The position numbers and the translations under genes are program-made. From Oxytricha trifallax (taxonomy: Eukaryota; Ciliophora; Spirotrichea; Sporadotrichida; Oxytrichidae), in assembly GCA_000711775.1 (NCBI GenBank), contig ARYC01001236.1, forward strand, positions 27,172-91,171: 64,000 bases of DNA, in the 5' to 3' direction. Positions 33,581 through 45,666 of the stretch are shown here, piece by piece (the first letter of the stretch is position 1; each line of letters starts with the position of its first letter). The notes below the pieces were generated by a model, which was not told the origin of the DNA, did no database searches, and worked only from the letters and a program-made list of their open reading frames with translations.

Positions 33581-36500
33581 ATGCAATAAAACCCTTACAA
33601 AAGTGCAGGTCCTAGAAATGTTAATGTTCAAGGAAAAGCAGGGAAAGTAATGCCCTCTGGCTACATATATCAAACTTATAATGATGACAGAACTCGCTCT
33701 AAGAAATCTCAAATGAACAAAAACTAGTATAACAACTATGATGATATTATATAAATCAGTTTAATTATGAGGATTTAAGTAAATGTGTTGTATAATGATA
33801 ATTAAGAGGATAACAATTTTTTCGACATGGGCGACGATAGAACAAACATGAACACAGTTGCTGGTCCTACCACTGCAAACTCCAATGGAAACAATAGCAT
33901 GAATACCTCATCTATACTAAATCATGACGACAGTGTAAGGTCCCAATCAATCCTTTTATGTTTAACATTAAAGAATACATTCTCAGTTTCTAATTATCAA
34001 TTTGTATAGATTATATCCAGAACTATAAAGGGGTTGGCAGATAAAGCATACGAATTAAGCTTAAAATATGACTTATAAGACGAGGCTAAGCTCATCCAGC
34101 AAGAAGAGAAAAGGGTAAGTTACAAGTACTTTTATTTGTATACACTAACATAAATATATAAAGGAACTAGTTAATCATGCCATTTTTATAGTTAGCAAAG
34201 ATAATGAATGATGATGAGTAATAGATGAGATTTAACTAATAGAGATATGAATTTGATGTGAGAGCTGGTAATAAAAGTGGTAACATATAATATATAAAAG
34301 CTATGTTATGTATGAGATTACATGTTATTTAGACAGCACATACAATTCATTTTATAATTATTAATCAATTTTTTATTGTTTTCATTTTGTAATGGACTTC
34401 AAAGTTGGAGAGTTTGTAATTGTCTACAACATTGACAGAAACAAAAAGTTAGTTGGAAAAATCAATGAGATCAAGGTATATTTACAAATAAATTTAATTT
34501 ATTTTTATAGGATGAAAAGATTCTGATCTTTACTATATATGCTATGCCAGAAGATTTACCCAGTAAGTTATACTCAAATTCAGTGATGTTGCTATTTTAT
34601 CTTTTTTTTTACAAATCTCTGATGCATTGAAGTTAAAATGATTCATGTTTTTAGTGGGTAGATAGCAGTATCATTCCGCTTTTGAGTTGATAAGGACAGA
34701 TGAGACAGCCAAGGAATTTGTTGAAAACGCAATCAAAAAAGTTGAGGTTTTGAGATTACAAGATTTCAAGTAGAGATTTAAACATCCAGCTAAGGAGCTT
34801 TCACACATCAAAACTCCGCTCACCAATCAAACTGTAGATGATGCGGATGTGTTCTTTTTCAGGTAAAGATTCACTAGGGTTAATAGCAGTACTGCTTCAT
34901 CTATTGCAGGTAAGATATTCACTTCATTAGTTAGATTGCTTAAAAAAACAGTAAATATAAAATTAAGAAAATGTTAATAGAATATTACTGATAGTTTTGT
35001 TTTTGCTTAATTCACTTCATTAATGAGAGAGTCAAATTATAATTAAAGGAAAACAAACTCAGTAAGGCACTTATGCTCCAGAACTCAAGTAGTCCTGCTT
35101 GTGCCGCAAGATTCTGAATCCAGATGACGAGACTATAATGTGTGAAAATTGTTCATCTCTCTTGCATCCTCAATGTCTGAGGTAAAATGCTGACAGAAAG
35201 TGCTATGAGTGTGGAAAGGAAGTTCCCATCAAAGCCATTTACAGTCTTAAGAGGTAAGGATTAATTAAATAAATTTTATGTATAAAGTTAACGTACAAAT
35301 AGAAATACTTCGCCTAAAAATAAGTATATTGGAACTAAAGATGTCTAACTAAATTAATAAGGTAAGACTAAAATTTCTATAATGCATTGAATTTTAAGTT
35401 AAGATAGGTTAATATGTTGATAATTGTTTTCATTAAATTAAAATATTTACATATTAATTTAAAGCAATTATGAAAAATCTACCTCAAAATAAAAATTAGA
35501 TTCACATAGTGATGCCTCTTAAACAAGAAGAAAAAGCTCAAGATTTCTATTAAGGACCAGGACCTTCCCGTAAAACTTCACTTGAGAGCATGAGAGATGT
35601 AATAACCCCTTAAAACAAGCATTTGATTATAACCCCAAAGTATGATAGAACTAATACTCAAAAGAAAATGAAATCCATAACAACTTCCCCTTAAAACTAT
35701 CCGATGAGTGATCAATTCAGAACGTAAAATGGCTTTGGAATAATTAATAACTTAAGTTTCGGTAAATAAACGCAGTAAAGTGTTACTAATACTGAAACTA
35801 CTAATTCTCCAGCGAGATCCCCTTTTAAAACTGTCAATATAGGATAGGACTTTAATTAAACTCAACCTGGTTTGAAGATAATCAACATGAATCGAGAATG
35901 CATTTTGCAGAAAATAAACTCACGAACTGCTGTAAACTCTGCAGGTAACACAAGCCCAATTTAAAATAAATAGAGTCCTAATACACATAAATAAAACAAG
36001 CACTCTCTCAACAAGTTAGACTAATTAAGAACCATTTAAATTGATTCTGTCTAAATTTCAGCATTTCCACAGCGTTTAAAGAAGCCAAAATCAACTAATA
36101 AATTTTTAGACACATTGAAAATGAATTCAGCAAGAACTACTTAAAATAATAGTTTAACTAATAATAAGAGTAGACAATTAAAAAGTTCTTAAATTTTTAC
36201 GAACTTAGGAAGTAAAGAGGATAAAGTAATAAACAATCATAATTCATTTGAAGATCATACTAATGATTAGAAGGGAAATTTAAGGAAATAGTCAGATACT
36301 TCAAATTTTAAAACTTTTTTTGACACTTAATCTAAAGTATATCCAATTACTAAATTTTCATAAAACAAATCAGTTAATGATGATCTGCAGTGAGTCAGGA
36401 GAAATAATGAAATATTCAAAAGTAGCTATTGCAAAAAATAAAATTGTTTTGGTTTATTCCTATTCATTTTAGACTTATAATTTTTTCAATTTTTTTCATA

Positions 36501-37677
36501 AAGAAATGCAAGTTGATCAATAATTTAGGATGAAGAGGTTGCTTGACATAAAAATTGATAACAATTAAGAGGAAAAATTAAAACTTTTCTAAACATAAAT
36601 CTTGCGATAAAATCAACAGTTATAGTAAGAAAGCACTTAATAAAAGAATCACTAAAACATAACTTACCTAAAAAACCAGAAATTTACATAATCTTAGATA
36701 ATGCCAAGTTTAACTGCTAGAGACAGTTAATTTCAAAAAAACACACAAGTAAACTATATTTTTGTATTTTATTTAAAAAAAGGGGATTACTTAAACATAA
36801 ATTATAAATACTTTGTGAATGTTTTATTAAGGTCATTTGCTGCAAATTAATTTAAAACATAATCATAAATTAATTCTCTGGAATTAAAGATTTAATAATT
36901 AGTCAGTACCTTTAAAAATATTGACGAGATAAATAATTAATATCATAGCAGCACTTAGAGTTTTAATGATAAAAACAATCAAGTTGACATTGAAAATTAT
37001 GAGGATTCTTTAAATCACAATTTAGTCTTAATATTTAGGATATTTTAGCTATTGGTAGAGTAAGTTTGGTAAATTCATTTTATTATCAATGCAAACTTTT
37101 TAACTTAAAAAGTGTTACAATTTAACCTTTTTATTCTATAGAAATGACATACAATACCCATTCAAAGATTCTCTGATAAATATATAAAAATCTCTGAAAA
37201 CTTACATGCTTTTGAACATAGAAAACTTACCTTAATTCCTAAAAGATGAAGCCTTTTAATTTAAATGTAACCAATTTTTTTCTTAATTTTAATCTACAAT
37301 ATATAGTGCTCTCTGATTAACACCCTGAATTGCAATAATAGATAGGTAATACAGCACCTTACAACATAATTTACGAAAAGCTTTTGCATTAATTCTTCAA
37401 ATTTATGAAGAAATAAACCAAAAAGGAGCACCAACTAATGACTAAGATAAAAAGTAACCTATATTTATCAAAGTTTTACGTTATTTTTGATTAGATTTAT
37501 AAGAGATAGTTGAGCTTCATACTAACAAGCAGCCTAATGACTAGGAACTGGAGAATAAGTTAAATGCAGAGTAGATGCTCAAAATGGCCATATAAGAACG
37601 ATGCAACATGCTGGTCTCTGAGGTAATCAAAATTGAATTATTAATACAAGTATTCTTAACAATTAATGTAGAATGCT
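33581..37677 (+). CDS. BAH-PHD chromatin reader with long disordered tail
   Basis: ATG 33581 (MQQNPYKSAGPRN). After acidic/Asn-rich blocks, a BAH domain starts at about 34390 (DFKVGEFVIVYNIDRNKKLVGKI, EKILIFTIYAMPEDLP, FELIRTDETAKEFVE). A PHD finger at 35090-35230 has all eight ligands: CLC, CENC, HPQC, CYEC. BAH next to PHD is the layout of plant EBS/SHL readers of methylated H3, so histone reading is inferred. The tail (35480-37677) is Ser/Thr/Asn/Gln-rich with coiled-coil blocks (SQINSLELKIQQLVSTFKNI, ELENKLNAEQMLKMAIQERC). TGA at 37675-37677. One intron (34118-34192 region, GTAAGT...TTATAG) and one IES were resolved. It could be two genes split near 35250. Confidence 0.7.
33738..33794 (+). 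other. IES, 57 bp, pointer ATGAT
   Basis: Pointers 33738-33742 and 33795-33799; joining gives NQYNNYDNQEDNNFFDMG. Confidence 0.75.
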
Positions 37678-37689
37678 GACATAAATTAA

Positions 37690-39102
37690 CTATTACTTAA
37701 ATTAATTTAATTAACTTTTGTGTGAACATAAAATAAATTTGTTTTTATGTGATAAAATTTATTTATTTAGTAATATGATAAACATATAATTCTAAGCATT
37801 AAATACCCTTTTTAGTAGGTTTAATTAGTGGGAAGGTTTATGAATTAATCAGCTTTTATTTACTTTAGTATTATAGAGATTTTATAATTAGATATTAATA
37901 ATAGTTATTATCTTTTTATTTTCCTTCACTAACAAAAATTCATAGAAATCATTTTGAAATATATCCTAATTTTTATACAATAAAATAATATTATCCTAGA
38001 AATTTAACTCAAACATTTTTATGATATGTTATATAATAAAGAAGATGATTAGGCTGTTTTAATTGAATAAATGATAAACTTGAGTGAAAATTATATTTTC
38101 CATAATTATCTCAATGATGCAGTAATATAGTTCACTAAAGTTAATCATAATTTATTCAATCAATAATATATAAATTTGAAAATCTTATGTATTCTTTTTA
38201 TTCTGGCATTTTTATTATCAATTATTTTATAAGTTCCCTGTCAAATGAGTTACCAAAAATAAAATTTAATTTCATCACCAATTAATATGAATGTAGTAAT
38301 TTAAATCACTTAGTTGATGTTAAAATCTGAAATTTGTTATATATCTACTAACTAGATCATATTAACTATTCAAAATTGTTTCTATAATTTTATAACTCCT
38401 AACTTTCTTTCTATCATAATTTTATATTTGGACACTAATCGGATTTTGCTGTCACCAATATACTTTAAGTCCCTAAATTAAATTCTTAAATTTTATTTTA
38501 TTATTAAATTTATATAATATTATTTATCTCAAATAAATTAAATATAATAATCGAAGTTCTATGATAGAATATAAAAAAAAGAAAAAAAATCTAATTTATA
38601 AATAGACCGAACAATTTAAATGTTAATGAGTAAATATTCTAGAGTGCGAAATAAGAAAATAAGTTTGTGAATTAATATTTAAGTTTATTGGGATACTTGC
38701 TTTGAAGGAAGACAATTTACTATAAAAACTACTTCAATTGTTATATTAAGAAAAGTTAACTAAATTATTGGGTTTAAAATATTTCTAATTTACTATATAA
38801 TCTTAATTATTTTAATGTAAATCTTGTTGAAAATAGTATAAAATATTTTAAATGGTCTGAAATTATCAAGGTGGCTAGTTTCTATGAATTAAAAAATATG
38901 CTTTACATATCTAGTTTAAATGGATGCTCGTTCACCTTGAAATAGTAATATATAAATCATGTCAATATAAAATAAAAGACTCCTTCAAAGAGAATAATTA
39001 TTTGAAATAGTTTCATAGGATCTTTTAGTTATTTTAGGTTTCCGTGGTATACTTCTTATTAAAATGACTAAATATTCTTAGTCATTCTGGGGAACCTCAT
39101 AA
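37690..39102. other. AT-rich spacer, about 1.4 kb
   Basis: No coding block, RNA gene or repeat recognised. Homopolymer-rich throughout. Confidence 0.4.
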
Positions 39103-39841
39103 TCAGACATCAGTTGGGGTGTAGGCAGCAGTTGAGTGGCTGCTGTATCCGAAGAAGTCAGTGTATTGCTTTCTGGTGGGGATCATCAAGAAGTCAAACC
39201 AGTATCTTGGGTTGTAGTCCTCAAGATCCATGGCAGTTGGGTCTTAGTCGTAAATGTAGTAAACTCAGTTATTTAATTTAAAAGAATTTATATTGAAATT
39301 TGGGTAGATACACTAAGATAATGCAATATAACTGTTTTTCTGGTTTATAAAGCCGATAGTCTATAAAATAATACTTAATTATGGCTATAGTTTAACCAGC
39401 AGCTCTGAATAGACCAGCAATTGAGGGTGAGAGAATTCCCCAGTAGAGATTAGCAAAGTAGGCAACGACATCATCGTATTTGAATCCCTTAATCATGTTC
39501 ATGAAATCACTGAAGGGGCTCTTTACATTACAAATTTATATCATAACTGCAATATATCTATAAATAGGTTAGAAGTTCTTAAGAAGTCTAAAAGTATTTG
39601 AAAATCGTAAGTTTTTATTATGGTTATAACCAAAACATTTATACTTTAGAAAATTATATAATTAGATGTATTTTTTGTATAAATAAATGATTTAATGAAT
39701 AAATTTTATTAGAATAGACGAATCTAAATTTTAGTGATTGATCTTTCTGCTTTTCTTCTCACCAGCTTGTGAAAATTCGTAGTAGCAGGAGACCAAGATC
39801 ACAAGGAAAACAACCGTCAAGATTCTCTTTGAAGTTTTCAT
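39103..39841 (-). CDS. Small secreted or membrane-anchored protein
   Basis: Minus strand, ATG at 39841-39839, TGA at 39105-39103. With two IESs removed the frame is exactly 127 residues. The N-terminus is basic with a hydrophobic core, RILTVVFLVILVSCYYEF, a signal peptide or anchor. The mature part is rich in aromatic residues (DFMNMIKGFKYDDVVAYFANLYWG, RYWFDFLMIPTRKQYTDFFGYSS) without Cys pairs. Codon use is less AT-biased than in neighbouring genes, which suggests strong expression. No family recognised. Confidence 0.75.
39260..39392 (-). other. IES, 133 bp, pointer TAA (plus strand)
   Basis: Pointers 39260-39262 and 39393-39395; joining on the minus strand gives LFRAAGYYIYDQDPTA. The pointer is short, but the frame and total length agree. 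Confidence 0.6.
39520..39741 (-). other. IES, 222 bp, pointer TCTTT (plus strand)
   Basis: Pointers 39520-39524 and 39742-39746; joining on the minus strand gives EKKSRKSPFSDFMNM. Confidence 0.8.
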
Positions 39842-40673
39842 TTTTATTATTGCATAATAAAAATGATTTCTTCATTCAGGTAATATTTAAGTAAATTTAA
39901 AGTGGAAAATTATATATTTAATGTAATCTTTTTTTTATCATTAAAAATATTTTATATTTTTCCTTAGATTATTAATGTATTATTATTATATTTATCTTTA
40001 TTAAGTAGATTTATATTTTAAATGAGAAACCATTTTATGATTAATTTTATTTTTAGGAATTTATTTTTTTTTACTATTTATAATTTTAAAGACAAGAATA
40101 ATATATGTTCTGAATTCATGAAACAAGCATTTACATTTTATATGTATCCAATTTTAAATATTGTTATTTTTATAGTATTTTAAGCAACTCCCAATATTTA
40201 CTGTAAAATTCCTCAATTAATTATTTAATAAAGATCATATTAGAGGAACATATGTTAAAGACTTAAAATGAGATTGTTGAGCATTATTTCTATCCTATAA
40301 ATAATGTCTTTACAGTTAAAAATAAAAAACAACAGAATATTTAAATTAATTTAAATTTATTGAGAAATTATTCATAATTAATAACTTATTTGAAGTAAAT
40401 TTTGTTCTTGAATAAAAAATCATTGTTAAGCAATATTATTTTTAGTATTTACCTAATATTATTTATAAATCACAAAACCTGTAGCCAATTAATTACTAAA
40501 ATGATCATAAAGAAAAATACCTTTATTCAATCGCTTAGCAATATACAAATATAATATTCTTATAGAAATTGGAAGTATTTGTGAATCAATGCGAATATAT
40601 ATATAAATGAATTTGTTAAATATTGTAAATTGGTAATAAACTATAATAATATATAATTTGCTTTGAGTAAAAG
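39842..40673. other. AT-rich spacer
   Basis: No supported feature. A minus-strand frame at 40489-40938 is antisense to the carrier gene and not considered real. Confidence 0.4.
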
Positions 40674-41839
40674 ATGGCATTTTCTTACTTGACATATCCC
40701 TTGGACGTGATAAAGACCAACCGTATTCTTCAAACTTCCCTAGCCAAGGAGGGTGCTGAACGTATCCCAAGAGAAATTTTATCTCTTCAAGAGAGAGGAA
40801 ACCTGTGGAATTAATTAAATTAATGTACCAATTGTATAGCAAGTTTAAGATTGCTATATTTACTTTTAAATTGATGAATGGCCTGTTCAGAGGATTTGGA
40901 GCCACATTTTTATATGGATTAATTGTAGCTAAATGCACTCACATAATTGAAGGTGGATCAATGACAGGAGCTATGATTGGAGGTGTTCTCGCAAATCCAA
41001 TTAGTGTCCTCGCAGTTAGAAGACAAGTCATACACAACACTTTTTATATAAATTTAAATGAATCGTATAATATAGTGTCTGGATTGTTAATAATATTTGT
41101 AAACTACATATAACACTGTCCAATCAAAATCCTACGAGAACATGATGAGGGATTTAATTAAGGGAGGAAACATCTTGAGACCATTCACTCTTGGATTAAT
41201 TCCAACTATGCTTCGTAATATGGCACTTATTACTGGTTTCCAACCTGCAATGAATGGCTTCTAATGGGCACCTGTTTCAATCTTATACGGTCTCGGTGGC
41301 ATTATTTTCCTTTTTCTTAAATTAAAAAATTGAACAATAACGATTTTGAATCGAAATTCACTTATCAATGTAATTCAAGTAATGATGATTCTAATATGAG
41401 CATAGAATTATTATTCAATTTTTATTGCATATTGTTGTCACACCCATTCGAAGTAGCCCGTGTACTTATTTAAACACAGGATAACCAAGGAACCTTCGGC
41501 CAGTCCTTCAAGATAATGAGAGGTGTGTTCGCTGTTGAGGGTCTCGCAGGTCTCTATAGAGGAGCAGTTCCAAGAGTTATTGCCATTTTGCCAATTCTCA
41601 CTTCAGTCACTCTTTACGGAGATTAATTCTACCCATCGTAAGTATATAGGCAACATCAATAAATTTGATTATTTTTATGTTTCTGAAACAACCCACCAAT
41701 TCTGAGGGTTTGTAACATTTCAAAGATCAAATGATTATCTTAGATGCCTAACTTATACATTATTCATTTTGAATTAATGCTTAATATTTTCTATAGTTTC
41801 AATGAACTTCAAAGAAGTCAAAACCCACCCATTATTTGA
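40674..41839 (+). CDS. Mitochondrial carrier family (SLC25) protein
   Basis: ATG 40674, TGA 41837-41839; with three IESs and one intron removed the frame is exactly 240 residues. The first signature YPLDVIKTN follows only eight residues after the Met. ERGNLFRGFGATFLYG is the second half-repeat motif, ANPISVLAVRRQ stands at the second signature and SHPFEVARVLIQTQ is the third, followed by GLAGLYRGAVPRVI. Carriers have three repeats of about 100 residues. Here the first helix before PxDxxK is missing and the total is about 50-60 residues short. An N-terminal MDS may therefore be located elsewhere, or the copy is truncated. Substrate not assigned; inner mitochondrial membrane by family. Confidence 0.82.
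40802..40881 (+). other. IES, 80 bp, pointer CCTGT
   Basis: Pointers 40802-40806 and 40882-40886; joining gives QERGNLFRGFGATF, the carrier signature. Confidence 0.92.
41036..41111 (+). other. IES, 76 bp, pointer AACACT
   Basis: Pointers 41036-41041 and 41112-41117; joining gives RRQVIHNTVQSKSYEN. Confidence 0.9.
41299..41426 (+). other. IES, 128 bp, pointer GCAT
   Basis: Pointers 41299-41302 and 41427-41430; joining gives GLGGILLSHPFEVARV. Confidence 0.88.
41638..41796 (+). other. Spliceosomal intron, 159 bp
   Basis: GTAAGTATATAG...TTTTCTATAG; joining gives YGDQFYPSFNELQRS. An IES with pointer TTCTA (41627, 41789) would keep the same frame, so intron versus IES is not fully settled. Confidence 0.65.
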
Positions 41840-42087
41840 GTAGAATCAGACCAACTTTAAATTCTTGTAATGAAAAAAGATTGATATTAACAATGGAACA
41901 TTTTCTATTACTTAAAGCAAGTGATTATAATACACTTTTCAAAAGCAGAAACTATAGTCATTTAGATTAAGTAATAGTGAAAATGTTTCAATTATTTAAA
42001 CTTCTTAACCTTTATATTTTCCTGATTCTTTGACAAAGAAAATGACTTAATATTCCAAAGCAAATATATATATTAAATTAACTTGAT

Positions 42088-43731
42088 TCAATATCTAGTA
42101 GTAGATTTATGACTGTTTTCCTTATTCTTTTACTTAGTTTGAGCAAGATTTGCATTTGATCTTTAACTAGTCAATGATTTCCCTAAATTTCCTTTCCTGG
42201 TTTCAGCAACCCTTGAACTCTATTTAGATTAGCCTGCATTAGAGGGTTGCTATGTGACTGGACCTAAATCAATTGATATAGTTTAAACTGGCTTGCTATC
42301 ATCAAGTTAACCTTAATTTATAGTCTTGCTTCTCTCAACAGATCCTCCATCTTACTAAATTCTTGGAGCTTTCTAGTTTATACAACTTACATCGTAAAGT
42401 TGCTGCTATTTTTAGATTAAATCAACTGTTAAGTTGTTTGAAATGAGCAAGTCAACAAGTGTTGCTCTTTGATTTATTTCATTTTTCTTTTGTAAATCGC
42501 AAAGCTGTTTTTACTGCCCGACTCTTTTTTGTCTGAGCAACTGTACTTGCTACATAACATTTTCTTTTTCATCGATTAGTTTCTAAATATTAGATAAAAA
42601 TCAAAATGAAATCATAAATAAATTTAAATCTAAGTTAAAGATTAGTTTCTGTTTCTCTTTTACCAGGCAGCTTTTAATCATATCTATCTCACCATTTTTC
42701 CTCTTAATACTTTTCTCATAAACATCCATAACTTCAATAATTACTTAGTTCAATGTCTCACTATTTACAGATTCAGTTCCATATGCCTAAATATGATGAT
42801 GCTCATGACCAAGAGTTTAACTCTATTATGAAGTTGATTGATTCAGCAAATTTTCTATATTAGCTAATTGGTACAGGCATTACTAAGAATCAAACTGTGA
42901 ATGCTACATCTGCTCCTATAGCTTTTAAAGATTCTAATTTTCTTGTAGAAGTTTCTGTCTAATATCTTTTGAAGCATCTGTAGTCATTTAGCTGTGTTGA
43001 CCCTAGTTATTAGCCTTTTGAGAGCCATTTTTGTTTTAGCTTTCATTCTAAATGTTTTGCTTCATTTTAAGCAGAGCAAAGTCCAATTCATATCGAGCTT
43101 CCAACTCTTTTTGTTTTATCAAATACTATTAATCCGTGTTATGCTGTTTCTCTACTTTAGAGATAACTTTTTGAACTTTTTATTGTTCAAGTTTAAGCTA
43201 ATCGCAGTCCCTCTCAGTTTTGCGAATTTTATTCCTTGTTATAGCATCGTTAAGTTTGAGAATGTGGTTTGTCTCCTTGATTGACTGCTATTCTTAATTT
43301 TGGTATTCTTATTCGACATTTGGTTAAGAGATATTGTGAGACAGAAATTTTGAAGTATTTTGGCTCTTAAACCCTTTACCTGAAGAAGTTATAGTATTTT
43401 AATAATTTGAATATTTCCCAAGATTGCTAGTACTTTTTTGATTTTTAGTGTTAGTAGGAATTGGTTAACTTTAGAGTTAAGAACTGTGAGATACTAAAGA
43501 GACCTTTGAACCATTCAGATTTTAGTGATCAATGATTTAATGGTTTCCATTTGAGATGTTTTATGAGTCAACTCCTTAATTCATAAACTGCTACTGTTAA
43601 TGCTAGAGGCTTGAAATGTAATTTTCTATCTCTTAGTTGTATTGAGGATTATTTGTCAAGTTGTCTAAGAGATTTGTTGATGGTAAGTCACTGCTGATGT
43701 TTTGGCTGAATGATTGTCCGCTGATGTTCAT
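42088..43731 (-). CDS. Gln/Ser/Asn-rich coiled-coil protein
   Basis: Minus strand, ATG at 43731-43729 (MNISGQSFSQNISSDLPSTN), TGA at 42090-42088. With one IES removed the frame is 525 residues, complete. The N-terminal third is disordered (Ser/Gln/Asn). Residues about 160-330 form a long coiled coil (ETNHILKLNDAITRNKIRK, KLLQENQNLQKLQEQMQ, ENVMQQVQLLRQKR). The C-terminal third is disordered again. No domain recognised; a cytoskeletal or basal-body structural role would fit the composition but is not shown. Confidence 0.8.
42574..42639 (-). other. IES, 66 bp, pointer GATTAGTTTCT (plus strand)
   Basis: An 11-bp pointer at 42574-42584 and 42640-42650; joining on the minus strand gives KEKQKLIDEKENVM. 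Confidence 0.92.
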
Positions 43732-43887
43732 ATTTATTAGGGTAATCATTATTTAAGCATACACAATTTATATTTTAAAAACAACATATTTTAAGTAGAA
43801 ATTAAATTTAAACAAGTCAAATACAAATTAGTACATTCTGAAAAAATTTATTATTATTCGAATTTGTTAATTCTAACGATTATCAAT

Positions 43888-45470
43888 TTTAAATAATTTC
43901 CTTTATTTTGACTAAAATCATCTTTTAAATTGTGCGAATTGATTAATAAAACATTATGAATCTACTACAAAAATATCCTTCATTCACAATTAATGACTTT
44001 TAAAAACTGTTTGGGTTATTTAAATTTTTTATTTAAAAGCATAATTATAAATTGTCATTACTCCCAATAAACTTTTGAAGATATGATTCAACTTTTGTTT
44101 ATAATTCTTCAGATGCTTCACTACACTCTATGCCTTGAAATTTCAAATCATCTTTCTCCAATTTAACTATAAATTAAGATTAATATATACTATCATATTG
44201 AATTCCAATTTAAAATTTCAAAAATTTTAACTTATTATAAATCACTTTTCAGTTTGAGATAGATTAAATAATTGAGCTTACCCTCCTTTAACGGTTCAAT
44301 TAAATGATAAATAGTAGGTCTATAAATGTCTTTGTAATTTTCAAATGTCACAATGTCTCTTAATTCTGTACTCTCCGTATCAAAGTACAATTTTAAGCAA
44401 GTTCTAGTTGGGATTTTAGTTCCAAGTGGCTTTGAGAATAAATACTCATGAAAATCTTTCATTTCTACCTCTTCAAGCTAAATTTTACTAGAACCTTAAA
44501 CAGCTTATAATAAACGCTATTATATCACAGTTTTCTATTTTTCTTATGAAATTTCAGGTTTAAAATCATCTTAAGTTTTGTCATTTTCTTGAATTTGTTA
44601 TTTTGGGGTTAAATTTTGTTTGGATTCACTTTCATTTGATGTATGAGTTTCGTTGTTTTGAGGGGTTACTGGCTTGACATAGACTGGTCTTTAAACAGTT
44701 TAATTGTAGAGCATCAAATAGGGCCATAAGTCTAGTACTTCTGATATTTTAGGTATTTTTCCTCCATTATTTAATTATAATGTAATTAATCAATCAAAAT
44801 ACTTGAATAAAAATAAACAATTATTGACTAATGTTTGAGTGTCTAGAGAATAATAAATGCATTTATCTTCTTGTCTAAAACCAACATGATTGTTTTAAAT
44901 ATCTATCAATATTATAAGATTAATTCATTATTTTATATAGTAATTTTTTAGATTTACAAGTGAATTGTATATATAATGAGAACAATTATATTGTAATAAT
45001 TAAAAATTTATTTAACTATTTTCAATAGCGTGTACATTTCAAGAGAATCTAACCCCGGAGCTTTGAAGTTATTCTCTATTTTTACGATATTATTTATGCC
45101 ATCTACTTAAATGTGTTATTGAACATATACACTCATATTGGGATTTTAAGTAGCTGATTGTGGGTAGCTATAAAAATTCTTTTTAAATAAATCGAAATCA
45201 ATATAGAATTAATTTTATAATTATTTTATATTCTAACAAAGTATTATATAGCGGAGCTTAATTTCAAATTGTTTAGGAAAAGATATATGTGGACCCTGAG
45301 AATTAGTATACATATTATCCCACATATTTCCATTTATTAATGATAATATTTGAAAACTCTATAAACAAGAATTAAGAATGCCTTAACTATTTTAGAGAAA
45401 TATTTACCAGTAAAATCTTTATGAAACTGAATCTAGTCTCTTATAATTTCATTTTCAATGTTCTTAAAAA
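43888..45470 (-). CDS. Unknown conserved-looking protein, several MDSs
   Basis: Minus-strand blocks in order: ENEIIRDQIQFHKDF (45460-45410), NGNMWDNMYTNSQGPHISFPKQFEIKL (45345-45250), SYPQSATQNPNMSVYVQQ to FKAPGLDSLEMYTLL (45175-45010), GKIPKISEVLDLWPYLMLYNQ to the acidic/Gln region and MKDFHEYLFSKPLGTKIPTR (44755-44290), then after a GTAAGC...TTATAG intron KLEKDDLKFQGIECSEASEE (44170-44045). A stop was found only at about 43888. The ordered part (CLKLYFDTESTELRDIVTFENYKDIYRPTIY) looks like a globular domain I do not recognise. Start unresolved. Confidence 0.55.
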
Positions 45471-45666
45471 ATATTATATATATTGATTATTAAGATTTAA
45501 AAAAATAATCTTAAAAACTTATTTAGATTTCCAAAATAACTTATGATACTTATAGGTTTAAATACTATATTTGATTGTTGATATTTTGAATTTAAATTAA
45601 TAATATAGAAAGAGATTCTTTGTTACCATCAATAAATATTTGACAAAAAAAGAGAAAATAATAAAA

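Noticed and set aside
40489-40938. 149-codon minus-strand frame
   Set aside because: Overlaps the carrier gene and an IES on the other strand; no family-like features.
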